NCBI RefSeq assembly: GCF_932274485.2
Contig: NC_065886.2
Span: 40,969,501 to 41,033,500 of the forward strand
DNA: 64,000 nucleotides
DNA from: Patella vulgata
Taxonomy: Eukaryota; Mollusca; Gastropoda; Patellidae
Reading direction: 5' to 3'
Position 1 is the stretch's first letter. The number at the start of each line of letters is the position of its first letter. The notes beneath the pieces are model-generated. The model was not told where the DNA came from and ran no database searches. It worked only from the letters and a program-made list of their open reading frames with translations. The position numbers and the translations under genes are program-made. Positions 1-12,400 of the stretch are shown piece by piece.

Positions 1-359
1 GCAAGGCGTTGGAAAGACTACTAATATCTTTGGCGTTGGAATTAATGGTGTCATGTGTCCATTTAGCAGTCTATGCCGCAGAAGGATCTCAATCCCAGAT
101 CATGTGATTACGTTCTGTGGAAACTTCACCAGGGATTGAATCTTCCACTCTGAAGTCAAATGTCCATAAAATGAGCGAGATGTTCCAATGTCCCGAAATG
201 TGTGCATAACCTCTGTAAGAATATGACAAATGCGCAGGTTCACAGACTCCATTCCAGATAACCCCGAAACAAAAATCCTCTCGAAATGTTCATGCTAATA
301 CAACTGTACTTGTAATCTGAACTAGTTCTATTAAAATAAATACGTTTCTTTTATTATAG

Positions 360-459
360 GTATAAACTCCTACGGCATGACAGCCGCAGAGTGCAACGAC
401 ACAGTGGCATCCACTTGCGAGGTTGAGGGTGGAAATTACACCAATAGCGAAGCTTGCAG
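360..459 (+). CDS. Module 1, exon A1 (100 nt)
   Basis: Acceptor TTATTATAG ends at 359 and donor GTAAAG starts at 460. The exon supplies two bases to the incoming split codon (GGT, Gly) and leaves two bases (AG). It encodes ECNDTVASTC, then two sequons (NDT, NYT) and ends NSEAC. The entry phase requires an upstream exon ending in one base, as B exons do, so at least one more exon lies to the left. Confidence 0.75.
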
Positions 460-3400
460 GTAAAGTGAAAATAGTCATTCATATAATTGGGGTGTGAAAT
501 CGAAAAATCCAAAATAAGATAACTATGTAAAAGAAATTAAATGAGGTGGATGGTCCAACTTTTCTGCTCTATTCCGGGCTAATGAAAACTGAAATACGCC
601 ATAATACGGCAAGCAGTGTGCTATGAGGGAAATGGCAGCGAATCTGCGGCCCATTCTTATTCGAAATTGAACTGTCAAGGGTTATTTAACTTTCACACAT
701 ACGTATTCACGGGACCGCGGTCTTTGGTTTGGTCACATCCGAACACCTATGACGCAACTGACAAGGGAAGGGGGAGGCGGGGCGCCGGTAAATCCCGATG
801 AACACTGGGATCAAATTCAAAACCTCCAGGTTACCGACCGACTTCGGGTTCAACTATAGCCATTTAGATTTATCATTTAATGTTGCATTAACAATTTCGT
901 TGGTTGCTCTTAAATCAACTATAGCGACTTAGATTTATCATTTAATGTTGCATTAGGGAGAGGGGTTTTACATAGGCTAAGCCGGTTCCCCAATCCCATT
1001 CAGACATCCTGAATAAAAATATTGTTTATAAAAAAAGAAAAACAGATTTGATTGGTTGTTCTTATATATTAAACTGTAAAATTTATTTTTAAAATCATAA
1101 TATACACTTTAATCCTGCTAGTATAAATATTACAGGCGAAGCAAAATGTTTGCTATAGCCAAAAACATACAGATATAAATAGTATGCTGTAATTTATATA
1201 TACATAGATAATAGTATACAATATATAACCCTCCTCCCACCTTTATATACTCTATTGTATACTCATATCACTGAAAAATAAATTCATATATAAATACATA
1301 ATTAAATAATCCCATTCCAAATTATACAATACTGGATAAATTTATTTAAAAGTAATTGTAAAGTTTCCGGTTTCGTAGCTAAGAGGGTAGTATTGTCTGC
1401 AAAGAGTAATGAATATATAATGATATTTTCTAGGTGTATAAAATTTGTATCATCGTTGAATAAAAACTATCTTAGGTCGTTAATAAATATTAAAAATAAA
1501 AGCGGGGACAGTGATTCGCCTTGTTTAACTCCTGACATACTAAGAAATGACGTAGATAATTCGCCTTTAAACAGCTCACTTTACTGTACATTGATTTGAT
1601 TATATTTACCATTTTAGAGCTTACACCGATTGAATTATGTTTATACAACTGATTTCTGTTTACTGTATCAAAAGCTTTACGCAGATCTATAAAAGCACAA
1701 TATATTTTTTGGCGATTGTCTTATCCCATTAAGAATAAAAAGAGCATCAATTGTACTTTATCTTTTCTAAATCCAAACTGAGTTTCATCTAAATTATTAT
1801 TGCTTTCGCACCAAGTGTACAGTCTATGATTTAGAATGATAGAAAAGATTTTTGAAAAAGTTGACATTATTGAAATTCCCCTATAGTTGTCCAGTATATT
1901 AAAATCACCTGCTTTGGGTACAGGAACTAATATGCTTTCTTGCCAGCATTCCGGATAACAACCACTATCATAAATTGAATTAAAATTGTAACCATAAGAG
2001 GCAATAGAATATCAATACTTTCAATAAACAATTCACTACATATTTGATCAATGCAGCTACTTTTATTTCTTTTCAATTTTTTATACGTCCACATTATGAA
2101 TGTGGACGTATATTGCCGTCGCCCCTGTCTGTGTGTGTGTGTCGTCTACAGGCCACAATTCTTAAGTGATCATCTTCAAACTTCACATACTTATTCCTTA
2201 TACCCTAAGGATGATCCCTATTGTTTTTGGTGCATGCCCGACCCAAAGGGGCAGAGCCACGCCCATTTTTTGTATTTCTTTGTTTGTCATCTACAGGCCG
2301 CATTTCTTAACGTATCATATTGAAACTTTGCATACTTATTCTTTGTACACTAAGGAACAACCCTATAGTTTGGGGTGCATGCCCTACCCCAGGGGCAGAG
2401 CCACGCCCATTTTCTTTTTGTGTGTCGGCTACAGGCCACAATTCTTAAGTTATCACCTTGAATCTTTACATACTTATTCCTTATACCCTAAGGATGATCC
2501 CTATTGTTTTTGGTGCATGCCCGATCCCCAAGGGCATAGCCACGCCCATTTCTTGTATTTGTTTGTCGTCTACAGGCCGTATTTCTTAACGCATCATCTC
2601 GAAACTTTGCATACTTATTCTTTGTACCCTAAGGAACATCCCTATCGTTTGGGATGCATGCCCAAACCCCAGGGGCAGAGCCAGGCCACAATTCTTAATT
2701 GATCATCTTGAAAAAATTCCATATGAATTCCTTATACCCTAAGGATGACCCCTATTGTTTTTGGTGCATGCCCGACCCCCAGTGGCAGAGCCCCGCCCAT
2801 TTCTTGTATTCATTGTTTGCCATCTACAGACCGCATTTCTTAACGTATCACCTTGAAACTTTGCATACTTACTCATTCTATCCTAAGGAACACCCCTATT
2901 GTTTGTGGTGAATGCCCAGCCCCCAGGACCAGAGCCACACCCATTTTCTTTTTGTGTGTCTGTATGTCACTTACAGCCTGCAATGCTTAATCGATCTTCT
3001 TGAAAACTTTTTTATACTTATTCCTTATACCCTAAGGCTGACCTTGTGTGTCTGTGTGTCGCCTACAGGCCACAATTCTTAATTGAACATCTTGAAAAAA
3101 TTTCATATGAATTCCTTATACCCTAAGGATGATCCCAAGTGTTTTTGGTGCATGTCCGACCCCCAGTGGCAGAGCCACGCCCATTTCTTGTATTCATTGT
3201 TTGTCATCTACAGACCGCATTTCTTAACGTATCACCTTGAAACTTTGCATATATACTCCTTCTATCCTAAGGAACATCCCTATTGTTTGTGGTGAATGCG
3301 CAGCCCCAAGGACCAGAGCCACACCCATTTTCTTTTTTTGTGTCTGTGTGCCACTTACAGCCTGCAATGCTTAATCGATCTTCTTGAAAACTTTTTTATA

Positions 3401-6400
3401 CTTATTCCTTATACCCTGACCTCTATTATTTTTGGTGCATGCCCGACCCCCTGGGACAGAGTCACGCCCAAAATTTGTGTGCCTTTTGTGTCGCCCACAG
3501 GCCGCAATTCTTAACATTTCCTTTTGAAACTTTGCATATCTGTTCCTTTTCCCTAAGGATGCCCCATTTGTTTTTTTGGTGATTGCCCAACCCCCAGGGG
3601 CAGAGCCACACCCATTTTTTCTTTGTGTCTCTGTGAGTTGCCTACAGGCCACAATTCTTAATGGATTGTCTTTAAACTTGGGATATGTATTCCTTATAGC
3701 CTAAGGACGACAACTGCATGTCACGACCCCCAGGGGCAGAGCCATGCCCAATCTTTATGTTTATCGTTTACAGGCAAGAATTCTGAATGGATCAACTTGG
3801 TACTTGGCATATGTATTCTTCATAGCCTAAGGGCATCAACTATTGATTTTGGTGAATGCCCCGACCCCCAGGGGCAGAGCCAAGCTCAATTTTTGCCTTT
3901 AAGGCACAAAAGCCACAATTCTGAATGGATTATGTTGGCAATTGCTATACTTATTCCTTATACCCTAAGGACGACAACTATTGATGTTGTGATTTCAATA
4001 ACAGGATGGTACCTATTTATATTGTTTCCATATCCAAACTCCACGGGCAAAGGCACACCCAGTTTTTGTATTTATCGTCTACAGGCTGCAATTTTGAATG
4101 GATCATCTTGGAACTTTGCATATTTATTCCTTATACCATAAAGACAGCAACAGGACGGTGGACATGGCAAAGGACAGTGTATAGTCGTTCGAATGGGCCG
4201 AAATACCAAGGTGTCATACATGTAAAAGAACCCTTGACAGTTATTCGGGCATAAATTCTCTCATGCTACAATGTATGGCGTATGTCCCTCTTCATTAGCC
4301 CAGTCGGTGCAGGCCTGTATTACATTACATCCCATTTAATTGCGTTTAAAAAGCCATACAAGGTAGACAAAAATATACTACCACCATGAATTGTGTGTGT
4401 ACACTATTTTAAAACTTTACTGGATTTACAGTTCTGACAGCTGTAGAGAGATGAGCCCACTCCATTACACAAACCCTGATATTTGAGCAGAAACTGTTTA
4501 AAGCCCCTGGTAAGTGATCAGTTCAAAATAAGAATGTTATTAGTTATTAAAATTGTATTGTAGGTTGATTAGAAATTATAAAGCCTGTTTTGTAAATGCT
4601 GATTGCTTCAGTGGAAGTTACAAGTCTCATTTTGAAGAATATGTAAGGGACCACCCACATGTCGATTGTGGTGAGTACACATCTCCTTTTTTCTGCCTAC
4701 CGTATTACAAACGCTGTTACATACCATTGAGTTCATGAATGGATTGCGATTATTCGAGAATTTGCCATTTAATTTGAGAATAAACATGCACATAAATAGG
4801 TTCAGTTTTTATTAGCACAGAGTTTATGCATACGGTAGAGCGCTCCACAGGCTATATTTGGAACTTATTTTAAAATATTTAAGACTTACCATTAAAAGCA
4901 TCATTCATAAACAATTAAAGTATTGCTAAGTTGGATTGTTGTGTTATATAAACCTTTTTTTAACCTGTTCAAAAGTTGATCAGCACCTCGGGTGTTGCAG
5001 CGGGAGATTTTTTTGTCACCAAAAAGAGTTTATACCCTTGGTTACATTGAAATTTCAACTTTCGTCTTGTAACGAATACTTAATTAATTAGTGCAGCACT
5101 CGAAATTAACCACGAAATATGGCCTAACCGTGGTAAAAGCCGAAGGAAACACGAGCCGTTACAGCAAAACAGTTACCCATACGTTCACACTATCAAGAGT
5201 TTTTGTAATAAAAATGACTAGTTTGCTACGCAAAAATGCGATTCCTTTTATAAAGATAGTATTTAAACATCTCGGAATGGATTGTCAATCAGAATTTCTA
5301 TATCACACTGTCTTCAACCTTAAGAATCCCAGGTAGATATTTAAATAATAATTGTGATCATACATTTGATGGTTTCGCTGATTAGTTGCTATATAGTTAA
5401 ATGTACATAGTCATTCAAAAATCCCCTGGCAGAACACCGAATATCCCAATAAACAGTCATTATATAATATATTTCTCCAACACGATCTCTAGGGCGAATT
5501 ACCGATGATGCGGAAAATGCATACCGTACAATAGCATACATCCGTTAAGCGACGGTTGGAATTAGACCGTGATGCAAGATTAAGTGTTTGCCGTTATTAT
5601 TTAGTATTTCATTTACATTCCAGCGCAAGGCTCAATTTTCAAAAAACATTACAAGACTATGGCATTTTCAGTTAAACATACGGTTGGTTGTCACCTGATC
5701 GTGCCTGTTGGGAACACAAATAAATGGTAGATGGAAGGGAAACAGTTTACTGTTATAATTTAATATTTCATATACATGCTAGCGCAAAGGCACAATTTTA
5801 TTCAAGCTTATGGCATTTTCAGTTACGCCTACGATTGTCATTCGATCGTGCCCGTTGGGAACACAAACAGTTTGAACAAATTTCTATAACTTTATATAAC
5901 ACTGTACTCGGTTGATTAGAGATATAACCAGCGGCTGCCAGGAATGATACGCCCACATTTCGCAAGAGATGGATAGAGAACAAGCTAATAACAAACGGGG
6001 ATTTTTGTACAGTCAGGGGCAATAATCCAGAAAGGGACTGAGATCTTTGGGATATAAAAATATGTTTTAAGTTCCATCAAAATCGGATAAAAATTGTTAC
6101 CCCTAGAGGGTCCACAAAATTCATATTGCATACTTTTACACAATTTGCGTACAAAGTGCGGCCATTTTGTCAGGCAGTTTCATTTCGATTTTCCCGAAAT
6201 TCGAATTCAACCTTTACTATGGTGGAATGTTGATATATTTAAACGGTTGTTAAAATCGGAAAAAAACAATGTGCAACCTAAAAATGTGATTTTTCGAACA
6301 ATCAGGAGCCATAATCCAGGAAGTTACGATCCGATATGGGCGAATATCAAAAGGAACCAAGATCGTTGGGTTATAAATATGTATACTATTCAAAAAAAGT

Positions 6401-9400
6401 AGGGGATATTTGATTTTTAAGTGTTATTAAAGTCACCTAATGAAACTGACGAAGAAACAAATGACAAAATGAAATGAAGTTCACATTCATCGATTTATTC
6501 CAAATGATCGTTAGACTAAGTAAGGCACAGACTGACCATTATAAGGGTAAAATGATACCCGGGGTCAAACAGCAAAGTTACCACAGCATCACAACCAAGT
6601 CAGTAACGGGTAAATCCTCCTCTGTTTGCCAAACAAGCATTGATCCGACGTGGCATACTCCTAATGAGACGTCTATGGTCATTTTGGTCCAGATTGTCCC
6701 ATTCCTGTTGCAACGCAGCAGCAAGTTCTTGGACATTGGCAGGACGTTGTTGACGTTGACGTAACCTCTGTCCAAGCATGTCCCAGACATGCTCGATGGG
6801 GGAGAGGTCGGGACTCAGTGCTGGCCAAGGTAATGTGGAGATGTTCTGTTGTTGGAGGTAACCTGTAACGATCCTGGCCCTGTGACATCTTGCGTTGTCA
6901 CCCTGGAAGATGAAACGGCGGCCATGACGTCGTGCGAACGGCACAACATGGACTGCCAAGATGTTGTCCCGGTAGTACTGGCCTGTAACACGCCCTGCAA
7001 CAACATGTAAAGCCGTTCTTCCAGCAACAGTGATGCCTCCCCACACCATAACAGAACCACCCCCAAATCGATCATGTCTGATGACGTTAACGTCTTGGAA
7101 GCGCTCGTTTCGACGACGCCACACCCTCCTACGTCTGTCCAAAAAATCAACAGTGAACCTTGACTCATCTGAAAACATCACATTGCTCCAGCGTCGATTA
7201 TCCCAGTGTTGACGATCCCTACACCAACGACGTCTTGCCTGAATGTGATGATCTCTCAAACAAGGGATCACGCGAGGACGTCGGGCGCGAAGGTGACCCC
7301 TATGCAGTTGATTCCGAATCGTCTGGCCACTCACTCTCACACCAGTGTCTGTTTGAAGACGAGCGCTGATCTGATTTGCTGTGATGACACGATTTCTCAA
7401 GGCCAAGGTACGGATAAATCGATCCTGGGCTTGAGTTGTCGCCCTTTGTCGACCTGAGCGTGGTCTGTCCTGTACAGATTGTGTATCACGGTATCTGGAC
7501 CATAGCCTGCTTATGACAGACTGAGAAACATTCATCGTCCGCGCCACAACCGCCTGTGTTGTGCCGATCTGTAGCATGCCAAGGGCACGTAACCTTTCAT
7601 TTTGGGTAAGCCGACGCATATCAAAATTTGTTTTCTGGTCACTAAAACAATTAAACTGATGTTTCCACCCTGAAATTCAATGCCACAATGACTGTAACAT
7701 TCAAAGTCAGAGTCGTGCAAATCTTGGGTTGGACCCCCATGATGATCCCAAGCATCACCTGCATTCCAAGCGGAAGCTATTGGTGCGTTTGGGCGTCACA
7801 TGTAACTGGAAATGTTTCTTCTGTTAGGTTCTATAGTGACTTTTTTCGTAGTCATTTGCATATTTTAGTATTATGCCCCCAAAATCAAATATCCCCTACT
7901 TTTTTTGAATAGTATATTTCAAGTTTCATCAAAATCAGATCAAAATTGTGACCTCTAGAGGGTACACAACCTTGATATACCAGATGTTATACACTATTTG
8001 CGGACGAGGGGCGGCCATTTTGTCCGACAATTTTGGTCCGATTTTCAAGAAATTCAATTTCATTAAACATTACGGTGTAAAGGTGATATATTCGAACGTT
8101 TTTTTTTAAATCGGATAATAATTGTGAATCAAGATGGATCACGAACTAAATAATGATTTTTCATACAATCAGGGGCCATAATTCAGGAAGTTACCATCCG
8201 ATATGCCCGAATATCGAAAAGATCCAAGATCTTTGGGTTATAAAACATGCATTTCGAGTTTAATCAAAATCAGATCAAAATTGTGACCTGGAGAGGGTCC
8301 ACAAATTGTGTACGAGGGGCGTCCATTTTGTCTAGCAGTTTTGGTCCGATTTTTATGAAATTCGAACTCAACCAACAATACCGTGTAACGGTGACATATT
8401 CGAATGTTTTTTTTTTAAATCAGATAATAGAGGGATCACAAGCTAAAACAGTCAAGGGCCATAATTCAGGAAGTTACGATGCGGTATGCGCAAATATCGA
8501 CAGAAACGAAGATCTTTGGTTTATAAACATGTATTTCAAGTTTCATCAACATCAGATCAAAATTCTGAGCTCTAGAGGGTCTATAATTTTTACACTGTTT
8601 GCGTTCGAGGGGCGACCATTTTGTCCCGTCAGTTTTGGTCTGATTTTCACGAAATTTGAACAAAGCCGTCATTAAGGTGTAACGGTGATATATTCAAACG
8701 TTTTTCTTAAATCGGAATAAAATGGTGACTTCCATAGGGTCCGCAAGCTAAAAAACGTGATTTTTCGTACAATCAGGGGCCATAATTCAGGAAGTTACGG
8801 TTTGATATGCGCGAATATTGAAGGGAGCCGAGATCTTTGGGTTATAAATTTACATTTCAAATTTCAACAAAATCAGATCAAAATTGTGACCTCTATAGGG
8901 CCCACAAGCAGGGGCCATAATCCATAAAGTTACGGTCCGATACATGCCAATATCGAAAGGAACCGAGATCATAGGGAGATAAACCTATATTTCAAGTTTC
9001 TTTGAAATCGGTTAAAAATTGTGACCTGTTGAGTGTCCACAAACAATTGTGAGCGGACAGGAGTGACGACAATATACGTCCACATGAAAATGTGGGCGTA
9101 TAAAACGCCGCTTCTAAAATCGTTGAAGTCATTTAATGATTTTGTCGAGAATATGTAGGCTACCTGTTCTACATTGATTCGAACTTGTCGAGAATTTATT
9201 CATAATGCCTATTACAAGGGGCAGGTAGGGTGAAAACAAAAATTAATATTTCATCTAGATGGCAAATAAAGTGTCCGAAATTTAATAAAAAAACACTGTT
9301 TTTAACTTTCTTGAATACCACGAATTTGTGGATTAAAGCATTTTGATTGGAGCCATTCTTACTTTATGGGACATTTTTCGGGCATCGATTATTATTTGTG

Positions 9401-12400
9401 AATGCAGCTTCGACAGTTTGATTGGATGGTTGGAATTGAAGTTGGCATAGAATAGGATTTCGGTTGCAAACAGATTGAAAACTTTGAAGTTGCTTAATTC
9501 ACGGGCTCGAATAGCAGAAAAACGCAATGGCGGTTTTTAAATTTTCAAAATGTTCTCGGGAAGAGCTAATCCCCATACCCTGGAACGATTAATTGGAAAC
9601 TTTGATGTTGCTTAAAGGAGAATACTATCGCAACAAGTTGTTTTAATATGAAAAATAACGTTAATATTAGAATATTTTTGGCCCTGAGAAATTTTAAAAG
9701 TCACTCTGAATAATTTTACAAAGGAAAAATATATCAAAATAAAAAACGAATTAACATTTATCCATATCTGCAGCCTCGTTTTGATTTTTTCCGTGATTGA
9801 CGTCAGAGCATTTTCTGCTTGGGTAAGCATAGATAAGCACTTTGATTGGTCGAGACTTTGGAACACAATAACTCTCTTTTTAATTGAGGTAGAATATTCA
9901 AACTTGGCGTAGGCATTCATTAGGCGAATGTCTTGGTGGAGTTCGGTGATAGATATTGTCTGCATACTGTAAGCAGAGCTAAGCAATCTGATTGGTTAAT
10001 GCTTTGGGTCACGATACCTTTGGTTATAATTAAGTGAGAGTGATGAAACTCCGAGTATAGATTCATTATATCATCACCTTGACTAAGTTCGATGATGAGA
10101 ATTTTCCGCTTAAGCTAAGGAGCGATAAGCAATTTGATTGGTCAAGACTTTGGAACGTAACAACTCTGCTTTTAATTGTTGTAGAATGTTTAAACTTCAT
10201 GTAGATATTCATTAGTTGAATATCTTGACTGAGTTCAATGATTAACATTTCGAGCTAAAGCTAAACTGGGCTAAACAATTTCATTGGTCGATGCTTTGGG
10301 ACAAGAAAACTTTGATTCTATCTGATAGAGTGATGAAACTCGGTGTATAGTTAATAATCAGTTTGATTGCTTGATACTTTTGAAAAAAATAAATGTGCAA
10401 TTAATTAATATGTGTCATCTATTTATTTTGGGATTTCGGCGCGGGACATCAGCCTCACTGTTGGCTTGTATTATATATTATTATATATTATTCAACAACA
10501 ATCTGATTAGAATACAGATTTATATTTCGTTTCGTTTTTTATACTTTCGATGGCTTACACTACATGGAGATCTGACCAGTTTTACTGGAAGGTCGCGTCA
10601 GGGGTCGTACAATCGGCTTTTGACCCTATGACGTTAGACATTGATTAATCAATCAGCCTGACGTTTCTAGTGGTTTACTCACAGTTCCGTGCATGGAACG
10701 CCAAGAAGTCGCCGTAGCAGATGGTTTCATTGACTAATACCTCACGCTATCCAGAACTCATGTTATATAACAACTTTTCCAGATCCTAGTGTAGTACAGA
10801 CAAATATAGTTTTGAACTATAAAAAACGAAACGAAATAGGATATGTGTTTTAATCAGATTGATTCAACAAGGAAGTTACTCAAATATATATTTTATTTTT
10901 AGACGTGCGACGGCGCCAAGGAGCATAAAAGGTCTAACTATTCATTTTATTCGTGCAATACACCCGTCTTAATGCTAGGCTCCATCTATCACCATCCGCG
11001 TAAAGAAGATATTTTTAAGGCCTTCACTGAAGAATAGGAGAATGAATAAGGTCACGACAAGAATGCCTATTATGGTCGAATGTTTGCCCGTGACTGAATT
11101 GTTTCCATTCGGGAATCTGTCATTAGAGATGCATCATTCATTAGCAGGTTTAGTTTTTATTAGCACACAAATTTAAATTTTATGCTGTGGACCGACCTAC
11201 CATGGGCGAATCGCCCCGGTGATTTTACTATTTGAACTCTTTGGGTGAATACAAACGAGTGTATCCAAACCAGTTTTATTTACTATTTTGAAGAATCATG
11301 GGGTATTTAAAACACCGAAGTCACTCTTCCGTGATTCGATTTTTATTCGGCCTTGTGTGTGTTTGTGTCGTAGCAGGATCTCAAGTTTGATCATGTGATC
11401 ATGTTCTGTAAAACAGCACCCGGGAGTGAATCTTCCACTCTAAAAACAAATTGCCATAAAATGAGTAAGAAGGGGTTCCGATTTCTTAAAATGTGTTCAC
11501 ACGAGTCCAGGTTCTAAATAACTGCTTTCAAGAGATGCTTCATAATCTCCGTTAGAGTATGAAAAACGCGCAGCTTCACAGACCCCAATCAAGGTCACCC
11601 CTAAACAAAAACCCATGTTCACCTCTCGAAAGTTTAAGGCGAATGTAATTGTACTTACCAATACCTGTATTCTGAACTAGTTCTATCAGAGTGTAATTAA
11701 AATAGGTACGTTTCTTTAATTTTAAGATACAAACTCTCCAGAGTGCAACACCACAGCGGTATTAACTTGTGGTATTGAAGCTGGAAGATACACCAATAGT
11801 GAATTTTGCAGGTAAAGTGAAAATAGTCATTCATATTATAATTAGGTTGTGAAATCAATAAATCCACAAATCCAGATAACTATATAAAGTAAATTAAATG
11901 AGGTTGATCGTTATGAAAGACCAAACAGAGCTTTATTCAGTTTTCTTAATTCATAGTCCTTAATTCTTATTTCTTAATTTGTTGTCGTATTTCGACATTT
12001 GTATGCTAAAATAAACATTTGCATCTTAAAATCAATATTTATTTTACGAATCCGGATCTGTCATTTTGTTTAATTTAATTGTATTTTAATGTAAAGATAA
12101 AATTTATTTTACGAAATCAAAACATTGCATTTACATTTCATCTGAAATCTCGAACAACAAATTTCCAAATACAAAACTTGCAAAACATTTGTCTAAAAAC
12201 ATTTCTCCAAATTCATCGAGCCTAAATGAACCTAGCATACAATAAGTCCCCATACAATAATGAGGAATCGCTCGATGGCCGTGACTTTAGTGAAATCAAT
12301 TGCGTGGCTAATCAGTTGAGTTATGTTTATATACTAACTGTTGGGCTAATCCGAGCCATCAATAAATTACATAAATTGAGAGTAGTCTATTTTTAGTAAT

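Larger units (their letters stand above)
6005..9101 (+). repeat. Tandem array type 2 (about 290-bp units) with hairpin end, split by a Tc1 element
   Basis: Units begin near 6,013, 6,302, 8,169, 8,452, 8,772 and 8,909 with CAGGGGCCATAATTCAGGAA. They continue with GATCTTTGGGTTATAAA, TTTCATCAAAATCAGATCAA, GTGACCTCTAGAGGGTCCAC and GGGCGGCCATTTTGTC. The right edge is an imperfect TACGTCCACAT hairpin at 9,075-9,100, the same motif as at 2,084. A Tc1 copy interrupts the second unit. Confidence 0.82.

Noticed and set aside
2051-4254. Several open frames of 70-178 codons in the type 1 array
   Set aside because: They follow the repeat units in more than one frame and encode no known domain. They are chance frames of a tandem array.
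7030-7457. Open frames opposite and inside the Tc1 transposases, here and at 60,183-60,961
   Set aside because: They are shadows in other frames; the 339-residue frame carries all transposase motifs.
2083-9101. One 7-kb transposon bounded by the two TACGTCCACA hairpins
   Set aside because: Exon B1 with its ordinary intron flanks lies inside, and the two arrays have different units. Two related insertions are more likely.
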